From assembly GCA_018825965.1 (NCBI GenBank), contig JAHKAA010000013.1, positions 30,968 through 94,967 on the forward strand: a stretch of DNA of 64,000 nt, read 5' to 3'. The position numbers and the translations under genes are program-made. This stretch comes from Gammaproteobacteria bacterium. GTDB lineage: Bacteria > Pseudomonadota > Gammaproteobacteria > Enterobacterales > Alteromonadaceae. Positions 1 through 8,555 of this stretch are shown here, in pieces. The notes beneath the pieces were generated by a model. That model was given only the letters and a program-made list of their open reading frames with translations, was not told where the DNA came from and did not search any database. Position 1 is the stretch's first letter. The number at the start of each line of letters is the position of its first letter.

Positions 1-576
1 GCGTGGATCATCAATGGCCTCTCTTAATCTGTCGAGCGCAAGGCGAATACGGGATTTGACTGTGCCTAAAGGAATAGCCAGTTCTTCCGATACTTCCTGA
101 TGCGATTTTTCCTCTAAATACACTTTTTCCATCACATCACGCTGCGCTGGAGGCAGTTTGGCAAAATGGGGTGCAACTTTTTCTGCCAGTAGCCATAAGT
201 CCCATTCGTTACTGTCTGTGCCTTCCTGTTCCGGATAATCGCCATCAAAAAACAGATCGTCAGCAGAAAGTTCATCTTTACGGCTTTGCTTTTTGCGTAA
301 CATATCAAAGCGCACATTACGGGCAATAGTAAAAATCCAGGTCGAAGCACAACCCCGGCTGGCATCAAAGAGCCTGGCTTTTTGCCACACATTCAACATG
401 GTGTCCTGCACCATTTCCATGGCTTGTTGCTCATTACCAAACATTTTTAAGCCAAAAGCTTTTAGCCGTGGTGCAAAATAACTGAATAGTTGTGAATAGG
501 CTTTTTTATCACGATCCGCTGCGATAAAAGTTAACGCTTGCTCCCACTGTGCATTATCTGGTGGTTGAATTGACAT
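1..576 (-). CDS. ECF-type RNA polymerase sigma factor (3' end off window)
   Basis: Sigma-70 family, extracytoplasmic-function type. It would direct core RNA polymerase to a small regulon, probably under an anti-sigma factor. Reading from 576 down to base 1 gives 192 codons (MSIQPPDNAQWEQALTF...). Region 2 shows FGLKMFGNEQQAMEMVQDT and then WIFTIARNVRFDMLRK. After an acidic linker, region 4 shows LPPAQRDVMEKVYLEE and the helix-turn-helix ending LGTVKSRIRLALDRLR. The ATG at 576 is preceded by AAGGATCT, a good ribosome-binding site. The stop codon lies beyond the left edge, but region 4 is essentially complete, so few residues are missing. An anti-sigma gene of the ChrR/RskA kind would be expected just outside the window; that is inference. 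Confidence 0.88.
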   Translation of the reverse strand, partial: MSIQPPDNAQWEQALTFIAADRDKKAYSQLFSYFAPRLKAFGLKMFGNEQQAMEMVQDTMLNVWQKARLFDASRGCASTWIFTIARNVRFDMLRKKQSRKDELSADDLFFDGDYPEQEGTDSNEWDLWLLAEKVAPHFAKLPPAQRDVMEKVYLEEKSHQEVSEELAIPLGTVKSRIRLALDRLREAIDDPR

Positions 577-808
577 AGATCCTTGAATATCGGGCCTTTG
601 ATAATTCCTGTCATCATGCCTTTGAACTGATGTTGGATCCAACATTATTCCAATCCTGTCTGTATCATTTTTGCCTGTGCTGTATTTACGCTGTGGTTTG
701 CACTTTAGATTTATTTAAAAAATAGAAAGGTTTTTTCGTTTTATTCTGATTTTTTGTCGAAAAAATAAAAGCTATTCTGTTTTTACTTACTCGAAAGGAG
801 AAATCACC

Positions 809-1414
809 ATGGCACATGTATTAGTAATTAACAGCTCTATCAGCGGCGACAAAGGTCAATCAACTCAGTTAAGCCAACAATTTTTAGCCTCTTTACCAGC
901 AGGTTTTACGACAGAAACTCTGGATCTGGTTCAGGACAGCTACCCTCACTTAACTATGACAGAAATGGCCGCCTGGATGACTCCGGAGTCAGACCGTAGC
1001 GATGAACAAAACGCTTTAGCTGCTTTATCAGACCAGGCCATAGCTCAAATTAGAAAGGCAGACGCTATTGTGATTGGCGTTCCTATGTACAACTTCGGTG
1101 TACCAAGTCAGTTAAAAGCCTATTTTGACCGTCTGGCTCGTGCCGGCATTACCTTTAAATACACTGAAAGCGGCCCTGTAGGCCTGTTGCAAGACAAACC
1201 AGTCTTTATTTTTGCCACCCGCGGCGGTTTGTATCAGGGCACTCCAATGGACTCGCAAACTCCTTTTGTTACTGCTTTGCTGAATTTCATCGGGTTAAAA
1301 GATCTAAACTTTATTTATGCTGAAGGCTTAAATATGGGGCCTGAAAGCGCCGAAAAAGCACTTTCTGCCGCAAAAGCCCGTATCGCTGAATTAGCACCGG
1401 CACTAGCTGCCTAA
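809..1414 (+). CDS. azoR: FMN-dependent NADH-azoreductase
   Basis: A flavodoxin-fold quinone/azo reductase of the AzoR (AcpD) family, 201 residues, the usual length. These are cytosolic homodimers that bind FMN and use NADH to reduce quinones and azo compounds, protecting against thiol and electrophile stress. The N-terminus MAHVLVINSSISGDKGQST is the phosphate-binding loop. GVPMYNFGVPSQLKAYFDR and FATRGGLY are the FMN-contacting segments seen throughout the family. The start is well supported by AAAGGAG a few bases upstream of the ATG. The gene is monocistronic, with a strong hairpin terminator just after it. It is divergent from the sigma factor gene, sharing a roughly 230-bp intergenic region in which I recognise no specific operator. 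Confidence 0.95.
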   Translation: MAHVLVINSSISGDKGQSTQLSQQFLASLPAGFTTETLDLVQDSYPHLTMTEMAAWMTPESDRSDEQNALAALSDQAIAQIRKADAIVIGVPMYNFGVPSQLKAYFDRLARAGITFKYTESGPVGLLQDKPVFIFATRGGLYQGTPMDSQTPFVTALLNFIGLKDLNFIYAEGLNMGPESAEKALSAAKARIAELAPALAA

Positions 1415-1461
1415 CGAGGCTGTTGTTTTTTTCTGTACTCACTCTGTTTCCCACAAGCTTT

Positions 1462-1487
1462 GGCCACTTTTAATAAGTGGCCTTTTT
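1462..1487 (+). terminator. Rho-independent terminator of azoR
   Basis: The arms GGCCACTT and AAGTGGCC form an 8-bp stem with a short loop, followed by a run of five T. It lies about 50 bases after the azoR stop codon. Confidence 0.85.
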
Positions 1488-1580
1488 CGAAAAAATTCTG
1501 CTTTTGTGTTGTTATTTAACGGCTTTCTTCACTTAGGGTTTGGTAACTCTGGTTGCTCTGAATTATGCTAGGTAAAACTT

Positions 1581-3743
1581 ATGCCTCAGGGAGAGCAAGC
1601 TTTGGCAACTATTCAATCTCAACATAAATGGCGTTTTTTCCGATCCGGTGGTTTTGATCAGGTAGCGCTGGACTCTGCCGCAGATCTGCAGCATTTAACT
1701 GAACTCGACCCTAAACTCTGGACAGTATTGAACTGTCCTACGACAGGCCTTGAATTTGACAGCCGCACCCTGGTTTTGTTGGATCAGGATGCAGACGGCC
1801 AAATCCGGGTGCCGGAAATTCTTGCTGCTGTGCGCTGGAGTTGTGAGCGGCTGCTGGATGCGGAAATCATGTTTAAGGCGCCAGGTTTACCGCTGAGTGC
1901 TATTAATGATCAGGATGCTGAAGGCGCTAACCTCAAAGCTGCTGCGCTGCGTGTGTTGGAAATTACCGGTAAAACTGAAGCCGACCCCCTGCAGGTGACG
2001 GATCTGGCTGATATGACACTGCTGTTTTCACCCCATCATTTTAATGGTGATGGCGTGGTCATGGCCGAATTGACCGCAGATCCCGGGCTGGTGCAGCTGA
2101 TCACTGAAATTATTCAGACTCAGGGTGGACAGCCGGATCGCAGTGGTGGTTTGGGGATCCACACTGATAGCCTGAATGCGTTTTACCAACAAGCTGCAGC
2201 AGTAGTGGACTGGCATGCCGCAGCGGATCCTGCTGACCCGCTGTTTTGTCCCCTGGCTGATAAAACAACTGAAGCTGTTGCTGCTTTTGAAGCGGTTAAA
2301 GCCAAAGTAGATGACTTTTTTGTTCGCTGTCAGTTGGCTGCTTTTGATAACCGTGCTGCTGAAGCTTTAAATCCAGCTGTTGCTCTGTATGAGGTATTAA
2401 GTAATAAAGCCATTAGCAGCAGTGATAAGGATGTTGCGGCTTTGCCTTTAGCCGCTATTGCTGCGGGGCAATCCTTGCCGCTGGGCGAAGGCATTAATCC
2501 GGCCTGGGTCAGTGCGATGAACCACTTCAAGCTGCTGGTCGTTGAGCCTTTGCTGGGAAGCAAAAGCAAAACGAAAACCGCTCATTTAACAGCGGAGCAG
2601 TGGAAAAGTATTTGCCAGCAATTAGAACCATGGCGTTTGTGGCAAGCAGCTAAGCCTGATACCAGCGTGCATCAACTGGCGCCTGAACGTTTGCAGGCTA
2701 TAGTAGCAGGCGATGGCAAAACCAGACTTGAAGCCTTAATTGCTCAGGATCGTTCTGCTTCGGTATTTGCGGATAATGTCGCTGCCGTCGAACGTTTAGT
2801 GCGGTATCAGCGCGATTTAGTCACCTTGTTACGTAACTTTGTGTCTTTAAGTGATTTTTATCAAAGTAAAAACAAAGCTATTTTTCAGATCGGAACCTTG
2901 TATCTGGATCAGCGTAGCTGTGAGCTGGTACTCAAAGTATCGGATATGGCGCGTCATGCCACTATGGCACCTTTTAGCGGTTGTTATCTGGTGTATTGTA
3001 CCTGCGAACGCAAAGGTGAAGCCCCGTTGCAGATAGTAGCTGCTTTGACCGGAGGAGATGTAGACGAATTAATGGTACCAGGCCGGAACGGTGTGTTTTA
3101 CGACAGACAAGGCCGGGACTGGCGCGCTATAGTGACGAAAGTGGTGGCTCAGCCCGTCAGTATTGGTCAGGCATTCTGGTCACCTTACAAAAGAGTGGCT
3201 GCTTTTATCGAAAGCCAGATACAAAAGTTTGCGGCCTCACGCGATAAAGATATTGAAACCAAAACCAACACTGGTGTCACTGCAGTTGCCGCAGCGCCAG
3301 CGCCGGCAACTCCCGCTGCTGCTGGTTTTGATATTGCTAAGTTTGCCGGTATTTTTGCGGCTATGGGTTTAGCCGTAGGAGCTATTGGCACCGCTTTGGC
3401 TGCGATGATAGCCGGGCTTTTTTCGCTGCTCTGGTGGCAAATTCCGCTGGTGATGGCTGCTGTGTTCATACTGATCTCAGGGCCTTCCATGTTGATGGCA
3501 TTTTTAACCTTGCGTCGGCGTAATTTGGGACCTCTGCTGGATGCCAATGGCTGGGCAGTGAACACCAGAGCTAAAATTAATGTGCCTTTTGGTGCTGCTT
3601 TAACAGGATTGGCTCGTTTGCCTGCGGGCGCAAAACGCAGCTTAGCTGATCCTTTTGCTGAGAAAAAACGGCCTTGGGCCAGTGTGCTGATCCTGTTGCT
3701 GGTTGTTGCTGGCGCAGTGCTCTGGTGGTTCAAACTGAACTAG
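1581..3743 (+). CDS. Large EF-hand protein with C-terminal membrane segments, unknown function
   Basis: I do not recognise a named family. The protein is 720 residues. A canonical 12-residue EF-hand loop (DQDADGQIRVPE, residues 68-79) has acidic residues at all expected calcium-binding positions. A second, looser one (FNGDGVVMAE) lies near residue 155. No signal peptide is visible. A mostly soluble region runs to about residue 560, then an Ala/Pro-rich linker. Two hydrophobic segments follow at roughly 590-650 (FAGIFAAMGLAVGAIG and LLWWQIPLVMAAVFILI), and a last one at the extreme C-terminus (VLILLLVVAGAVLWWF). The topology suggests an inner-membrane anchor with a large cytoplasmic N-domain that may sense calcium. 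The ATG at 1581 is preceded by AGGTAA. The gene is alone, with a terminator after it. Confidence 0.8.
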   Translation: MPQGEQALATIQSQHKWRFFRSGGFDQVALDSAADLQHLTELDPKLWTVLNCPTTGLEFDSRTLVLLDQDADGQIRVPEILAAVRWSCERLLDAEIMFKAPGLPLSAINDQDAEGANLKAAALRVLEITGKTEADPLQVTDLADMTLLFSPHHFNGDGVVMAELTADPGLVQLITEIIQTQGGQPDRSGGLGIHTDSLNAFYQQAAAVVDWHAAADPADPLFCPLADKTTEAVAAFEAVKAKVDDFFVRCQLAAFDNRAAEALNPAVALYEVLSNKAISSSDKDVAALPLAAIAAGQSLPLGEGINPAWVSAMNHFKLLVVEPLLGSKSKTKTAHLTAEQWKSICQQLEPWRLWQAAKPDTSVHQLAPERLQAIVAGDGKTRLEALIAQDRSASVFADNVAAVERLVRYQRDLVTLLRNFVSLSDFYQSKNKAIFQIGTLYLDQRSCELVLKVSDMARHATMAPFSGCYLVYCTCERKGEAPLQIVAALTGGDVDELMVPGRNGVFYDRQGRDWRAIVTKVVAQPVSIGQAFWSPYKRVAAFIESQIQKFAASRDKDIETKTNTGVTAVAAAPAPATPAAAGFDIAKFAGIFAAMGLAVGAIGTALAAMIAGLFSLLWWQIPLVMAAVFILISGPSMLMAFLTLRRRNLGPLLDANGWAVNTRAKINVPFGAALTGLARLPAGAKRSLADPFAEKKRPWASVLILLLVVAGAVLWWFKLN

Positions 3744-3761
3744 GATTGTTTGTTGTACCCA

Positions 3762-3792
3762 GCCTGCGACGTCTTTACGCAGGCTGTTTTTC
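3762..3792 (+). terminator. Rho-independent terminator after the EF-hand gene
   Basis: The arms AGCCTGCG and CGCAGGCT form an 8-bp stem with a 9-base loop, followed by GTTTTT. Confidence 0.8.
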
Positions 3793-3915
3793 TCTGATGC
3801 TTTTCCATTTATCGCCTGCCACCAGCCATTAAACCTATGCTATTCACACAGCACTTGGTCTTTGACTGATTTCTTTGTATAAAGAGCTTACAACCACCAC
3901 TAAAAAAGAATATCA

Positions 3916-6369
3916 ATGAAAACAAAACCATGGTTAGTAGCGGCTTTTGTCGCGGCAAGTTTTATCGGTTCTGCTGTTGCGGCTGAACCTCAAACCTATC
4001 AGCTCAGCCCTGTCAGTGTCAAAGCGCCGGAAAATACAGCCCATGCGCCTTTCACTATGGAACAAATTATGGCGCATCCGGACTGGTTGGGCCGTCCTGC
4101 TGAAGGAGCTTATTGGGCAGATAACAACAGTCAGTTGTATTTTCAGCAAAAACGTCAGGGCTCAGAAATTCGGGACTGGTATAGCGTAAAAGCGGAGCAG
4201 GGCGCTTTGGCAACAGCTGTGCCTATGGCCGACTGGCATTTAATGGGATCGGCGCGCACAGTCTACAGTCAGGATGGTAAATCACTGGCCTATTTGTTTG
4301 AAGGTAATGTGTTTGTTAAACATCAGGGCAAGTTAACCCAGGTGACACGAAGCTCAACACCTTATGACGAAGTGCAGTTTTTAGCGGATGGCCGTTTGGT
4401 CTTCCGTGCTGGCTGGACTTATCAGGTGCTGGATTTAAACAGCGGTGCTGTGACTGAACTGGTTAGCCTGAAAAATGCGGATAAACCAGCTGCACCCAAA
4501 GTAGCAAAGACTTATCTGGCGCAGGAACAGCATAAACTCATCGACTTTGTTGCTTTGACGCATAAAAACAAAGCAGAACAGTTTGAACAGCGGCAGTTAC
4601 TGGCGGCGCAAAACAATGCGCTGGCGATTCAGGCCGTTTATCTGAATAAAGATAAACGTATTGCATCGGCCAGCCTTTCTCCGAAAGGTGATATGTTGCT
4701 GGTCGCGTTAGCGGATAAAGACGAATGGCGTGATAAAACTGACATTATGCCCAACTACATTACAGCTTCTGGTGATATAGCAGCTGAAGAAGTACGTCGT
4801 CGTGTGGCCGATCAAAAACCTCAATCGCACCAGTTGTTTTTGGTGGATGTGAAAACTCAGCAGGCAACAGAGCTGAAATATAATGACTTACCAGGTTTTG
4901 ATGAAGATGTGCTGGCAGCTGTGAAAGCAGAAAATGCCAAAGCACAGGGCAAAACTTACCAGTCGAAAAAAGCGCCCCGTGCTATTGAACTGATCAATGA
5001 CTGGAGCTGGAGTCAGTCTGCAATTCAGTGGCATAACTCAGGCTCACAAGTGGCCGTGATGCTCAAAGCCTGGGATAACAAAGACCGTTGGCTGGCGACC
5101 GTAGATTTTGCGAAAAAGCGCCTGGTGAATCAGCACAGATTGCATGATGATGCCTGGATTAACTATAGCTTTAATGACTTTGGCTGGTTAAGCCAAAAAG
5201 AGTCTTTGTATTACCTGTCTGAAGAATCAGGTTATGCCCATTTGTATCTGAAACCCGTCAATAGCAAAGCCAAAAAACTGACAGCCGGTACTTTTGAAGT
5301 CAGCAATCCGCGTTTAACTAAAAACGATCAGTACCTGTATTTCAAAGGCAATATCAGCCATCCAGGCATTTACGAAGTGTATCGCGTCAATTTAGCTTCA
5401 GGCCAGCTGGAGCAAATGACAGCGCTCAAAGGCTCGGCTGACTACCAGTTATCACCGGATGAACACAAACTGCTGCTGACCTGGTCCAACACTGTCACGC
5501 CACCAGAGCTCTATCTGATGGACAACAAACCTAAGGCCAAAGTCAGCCGTTTAACTCATACAGTGTCAGCAGAGCTGACGGCTTTAAACCTGGCAGCACC
5601 ACAAGTCGTTGCTGTGCCATCCAGCCATGGTAAACAACCTGTGTTTTCTAAACTTTATTTGCCAAAAGATTATCAGCAGGGTGAAAAACGCCGCGCTGTG
5701 ATTTTTAACCATGGTGCTGGTTATCTGCAAAACAGTGACCTGGGCTGGTCTGGTTATTTCCGTGAATACCTGTTTCATAACTTGTTGATCCAGCAAGGTT
5801 ATGTCGTATTGGATATGGATTACCGTGCATCAAAAGGTTATGGCCGTGATTGGCGCACTGCGATTTACCGTCAGATGGGGACCCCTGAAACTCAGGATTT
5901 AGTGGATGGTGTGAAGTACCTGGTGGCGAACGCTCATGTTGATCCACAACGTGTAGGCACTTATGGTGGCTCTTACGGTGGTTTTATGACCTTTATGGCA
6001 CTTTTCACTGAACCAGATCTGTTTAAAGCCGGTGCTGCTTTACGTCCTGTCAGTGACTGGGCTTATTACAACCATGGTTATACCTCGAATATTCTGAATA
6101 CCCCTGATGTTGACCCCATAGCTTACCGTCGCAGTTCACCGATTTATTTCACTGAAGGTTTAAAAAGCAAGCTGCTGATTAATGCGCCTATGGTGGATGA
6201 CAACGTGTTTTTCCAGGATGTGGTGCGTTTAGTGCAACGTTTAATTGAGCATGAAAATGCCAACTTTGAGACCGCGATTTATCCGGTCGAACCTCATGGT
6301 TTCCGTCAGCCAAGCAGCTGGCTGGATGAATACAAACGTATCTTCCGCTTATTTGAACAAGAGCTTTAA
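3916..6369 (+). CDS. Secreted S9 family serine peptidase (DPP-IV/prolyl oligopeptidase type)
   Basis: An 817-residue member of peptidase family S9. A cleavable signal peptide (MKTKPWLVAAFVAASFIGSAVA) points to export to the periplasm. The N-terminal two thirds looks like the beta-propeller gate of this family. The C-terminal third is an alpha/beta hydrolase with the nucleophile elbow TYGGSYGGF (Ser about residue 686). The likely acid lies in APMVDDNVF and the His in VEPHGFRQ. Such enzymes cleave after proline or small residues near peptide N-termini. The gene stands alone between terminators. It is one of two S9 peptidases in the window, the other near 27.7 kb, and the two differ in length and in the propeller region. 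The exact specificity cannot be told from sequence. Confidence 0.9.
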   Translation: MKTKPWLVAAFVAASFIGSAVAAEPQTYQLSPVSVKAPENTAHAPFTMEQIMAHPDWLGRPAEGAYWADNNSQLYFQQKRQGSEIRDWYSVKAEQGALATAVPMADWHLMGSARTVYSQDGKSLAYLFEGNVFVKHQGKLTQVTRSSTPYDEVQFLADGRLVFRAGWTYQVLDLNSGAVTELVSLKNADKPAAPKVAKTYLAQEQHKLIDFVALTHKNKAEQFEQRQLLAAQNNALAIQAVYLNKDKRIASASLSPKGDMLLVALADKDEWRDKTDIMPNYITASGDIAAEEVRRRVADQKPQSHQLFLVDVKTQQATELKYNDLPGFDEDVLAAVKAENAKAQGKTYQSKKAPRAIELINDWSWSQSAIQWHNSGSQVAVMLKAWDNKDRWLATVDFAKKRLVNQHRLHDDAWINYSFNDFGWLSQKESLYYLSEESGYAHLYLKPVNSKAKKLTAGTFEVSNPRLTKNDQYLYFKGNISHPGIYEVYRVNLASGQLEQMTALKGSADYQLSPDEHKLLLTWSNTVTPPELYLMDNKPKAKVSRLTHTVSAELTALNLAAPQVVAVPSSHGKQPVFSKLYLPKDYQQGEKRRAVIFNHGAGYLQNSDLGWSGYFREYLFHNLLIQQGYVVLDMDYRASKGYGRDWRTAIYRQMGTPETQDLVDGVKYLVANAHVDPQRVGTYGGSYGGFMTFMALFTEPDLFKAGAALRPVSDWAYYNHGYTSNILNTPDVDPIAYRRSSPIYFTEGLKSKLLINAPMVDDNVFFQDVVRLVQRLIEHENANFETAIYPVEPHGFRQPSSWLDEYKRIFRLFEQEL

Positions 6370-6376
6370 CAGGATC

Positions 6377-6402
6377 AGGGTCAGAGCTTTTGCTCTGACC
6401 CT
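6377..6402. terminator. Convergent hairpin between the S9 peptidase and rluA
   Basis: A perfect 11-bp stem, AGGGTCAGAGC pairing with GCTCTGACCCT, has a TTTT loop and lies between two convergent genes. There is no clear T-run on the plus side. The right arm overlaps the first bases of the rluA stop codon on the minus strand. It probably serves both directions. Confidence 0.55.
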
Positions 6403-7060
6403 ACTCAAAATCCGGTTCCAATTCAAAACGTAACAGTTGAGAAGAATAAGGCTGGTACACTTCTAAACACAAAGCCTGTAATAACAAACGTGGTGCTGCG
6501 GCATAAGCTTCATCATGAGCATAAAAAGCATCGCCTAAAATGGGATGCCCCAGACTTTGCATATGCACCCGCAATTGATGCGAACGCCCCGTTACAGGGC
6601 GCAGTTCCACTAAACTACTTTGACCATCAAAACTTAAACGCTGAAAATGAGTCAGAGCGGCTTTGCCGGTTTTTTCACAAATTTTTTGTAAGGGAGGCCG
6701 TGCTGCATCTGCGATCAGCGGCGCATTCACCATGCCTTGTTCGGCAATTTCACCCCAGACTCTGGCGCGGTAAATTTTTTTCACTGAGCGTGAGGCAAAC
6801 TGTTGTTTTAGCGCAGCTTCCGCTTTACGACGCAGCGCAAAGACCACTAAACCTGAAGTGCTCATATCAAGGCGATGCACTAGTTGAGCGAGTGGGAATT
6901 GCTGCTGCACACGGCTTAATAAGCAGTCCTGCATCTCTTCAGCACGGCCAGGATTAGTTAATAAGCCACTGGGTTTATTCACCACCAGAATGTCTTTATC
7001 CAGATACAAAATATCCAGCCAGGGTTCGGCTGGTGGGTTATACACAAAAGGCCTTTGCAT
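6401..7060 (-). CDS. rluA: Dual-specificity tRNA/23S rRNA pseudouridine synthase RluA
   Basis: An RluA-family pseudouridine synthase of 219 residues, matching the length and layout of E. coli RluA, which isomerises U32 of some tRNAs and U746 of 23S rRNA. The N-terminus (YNPPAEPWLDILYLDKD, then VVNKPSGLLTNPGR) is characteristic. The catalytic motif is HRLDMSTSG, with the essential Asp. The second conserved block, PVTGRSHQLRVHMQSLGHPI, is intact. There is no S4 domain, as expected for RluA. It is divergently arranged with a second RluA-type gene starting about 100 bases away, and the two proteins are clearly paralogous. The assignment to RluA rather than the paralogue rests on the N-terminal resemblance. 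Confidence 0.88.
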   Translation of the reverse strand: MQRPFVYNPPAEPWLDILYLDKDILVVNKPSGLLTNPGRAEEMQDCLLSRVQQQFPLAQLVHRLDMSTSGLVVFALRRKAEAALKQQFASRSVKKIYRARVWGEIAEQGMVNAPLIADAARPPLQKICEKTGKAALTHFQRLSFDGQSSLVELRPVTGRSHQLRVHMQSLGHPILGDAFYAHDEAYAAAPRLLLQALCLEVYQPYSSQLLRFELEPDFE

Positions 7061-7164
7061 CCACTCACTCTTATTTTATACAGATGGTTAGTACAGATAT
7101 AGCTACTGCAGTTCTGGCGCCAATTCTGGCATACTAGCGCCAACTTTGTATCTGGTTTTTTAAA

Positions 7165-7851
7165 ATGACCATCACTTTAAATGATTTGGCAATTTTGCCC
7201 GCGACCACAGAAAAGTGGCTGTTAGTCTATCAGGATGAGCATCTGCTGGTGGTGAATAAGCCTACCCATTTATTAACAGTGCCCGGGCGGCATCCACAAA
7301 ATCAGGATTGCCTGATCAACCGCGTGCAACTGGAATTCCCCTCTGCATCCGTAGTACACCGACTGGATTATGACACTTCGGGTTTATTGGTGTTACCTCT
7401 GACAAAAAAAGCACTGTCGACCATCAGCAAAGAATTTCAAAGCAGGGGCACAAAAAAGATTTATCAGGCTGTGGTGTCCGGTGTGCCAGAACCTTCAGAA
7501 GGTACTGTGGATAAAGCCATAGCGGCTGACGCTGACAACAGGCCTTTGTATAAAATCAGCGCTGAGGGTAAAGCCTCTGTAACGCACTACAAAGTGCTCA
7601 AGGCTTTACCAGAACATGGTGCTGCTTTAGTGCAACTTGAACCGGTAACGGGCCGCTCTCATCAATTAAGGCTGCATATGCAAAGCATAGGGCATGCCAT
7701 TCTAGGTGATCCTTTTTATGCTACCCAGGCGCAGCACCAACAAAGCAGCCGTTTGCTATTGCATGCAACTGTTCTGGAATTTACTCACCCCCAAAGTGGG
7801 CTTTTGATGAGCTTTACTGCTGAACCTGACTTTTTGCAGGCTTTGTGCTGA
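7165..7851 (+). CDS. RluA-family pseudouridine synthase (paralogue)
   Basis: A 228-residue RluA-family pseudouridine synthase without an S4 domain. The catalytic motif HRLDYDTSG and the block PVTGRSHQLRLHMQSIGHAI are intact. It also has VVNKPTHLLTVPGR near the N-terminus, so its layout matches the divergent neighbour rluA closely. Its RNA target cannot be fixed from sequence; it may modify a different U in tRNA or rRNA. The start at 7165 is the first ATG after the divergent promoter region. The 3' end runs 38 bases into the convergent rhombosortase gene, so the two transcripts must overlap. No terminator is seen between them. Confidence 0.85.
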   Translation: MTITLNDLAILPATTEKWLLVYQDEHLLVVNKPTHLLTVPGRHPQNQDCLINRVQLEFPSASVVHRLDYDTSGLLVLPLTKKALSTISKEFQSRGTKKIYQAVVSGVPEPSEGTVDKAIAADADNRPLYKISAEGKASVTHYKVLKALPEHGAALVQLEPVTGRSHQLRLHMQSIGHAILGDPFYATQAQHQQSSRLLLHATVLEFTHPQSGLLMSFTAEPDFLQALC

Positions 7852-8419
7852 CAAGATACAGCAGCCCGAGCAGCAGACCACAAATAACTCCATACAAATG
7901 CGCGTCTATGGCCACATTGGCGTCTATTAAGGCGGCCAGCTCCATGTCTGGTCCTTGCCACTGCTCATAGGTGACTTTGGCGATCACCCCCAGCAGAATA
8001 AGCCAGCCGGACTGGATTTTATGCCGTATATCGAGCAAAGCACCAAAGCTAATAAAACAGTGTAACCAGCCGGATAAACCGACATAAATCTGGATTTGTG
8101 GACTGAACAGATACAGAAGTACGCTGATCCCCAGACAGCCCGACAGCAACAAGAGCACAAAAGATTTCAGCTGGTAATGCAACTGATGCAACATCAGCAT
8201 CAGCAGCAAAGCGCCCAGATTCATCACTAAATGCCAGTGATTGCTGTGCAGTAAATGGCCGGTGAAAAAGCGCCATACTTGCTGCGGCTCTGCTCTGTGA
8301 TATTCCAGTACTGAACGGGCAGTCTCCGGCAGCAGATGCAACAGTATCAACAACAGAGCAAAAGCCAGCAGAGCGTAGTGAAAAGAAGAAAAAGCGCGAA
8401 AATTCATCAACATCATCAT
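7814..8419 (-). CDS. rrtA: Rhombosortase (rhomboid-family intramembrane serine protease)
   Basis: A small rhomboid-like protease of 201 residues with about six hydrophobic segments. The family is known to process proteins bearing a C-terminal GlyGly-CTERM sorting signal before surface display or type II secretion. HSNHWHLVMNLGALLLML is the conserved early His/Asn region, and GLSGWLH carries the catalytic Ser. A late His lies in IDAHLYGVICGLLLGL. There are several in-frame ATGs at the 5' end (8419, 8416, 8413, 8407), so the precise start is uncertain. The 3' end overlaps the convergent pseudouridine synthase gene. I see no GlyGly-CTERM substrate encoded in this window. Confidence 0.82.
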   Translation of the reverse strand: MMMLMNFRAFSSFHYALLAFALLLILLHLLPETARSVLEYHRAEPQQVWRFFTGHLLHSNHWHLVMNLGALLLMLMLHQLHYQLKSFVLLLLSGCLGISVLLYLFSPQIQIYVGLSGWLHCFISFGALLDIRHKIQSGWLILLGVIAKVTYEQWQGPDMELAALIDANVAIDAHLYGVICGLLLGLLYLVSTKPAKSQVQQ

Positions 8420-8555
8420 TCACAGACTAGAAATGCTGCTATGCAAAAGCATTCGTCGCTTCAGGTCAAGGCTTTTAACGTGAAAACTGAGATCAGTCAT
8501 TGATCCAACTGGCCCGACTAGGTAAGGTGAAGCTATGTAAGAGGTAGGAAAAATA

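Noticed and set aside
6490..6957. 155-codon plus-strand frame opposite rluA
   Set aside because: It is antisense to a well-supported RluA gene and the translation has no domain-like pattern.
8049..8423. 124-codon minus-strand frame within rhombosortase
   Set aside because: It overlaps rrtA in another frame; the rrtA frame has membrane helices and family motifs.
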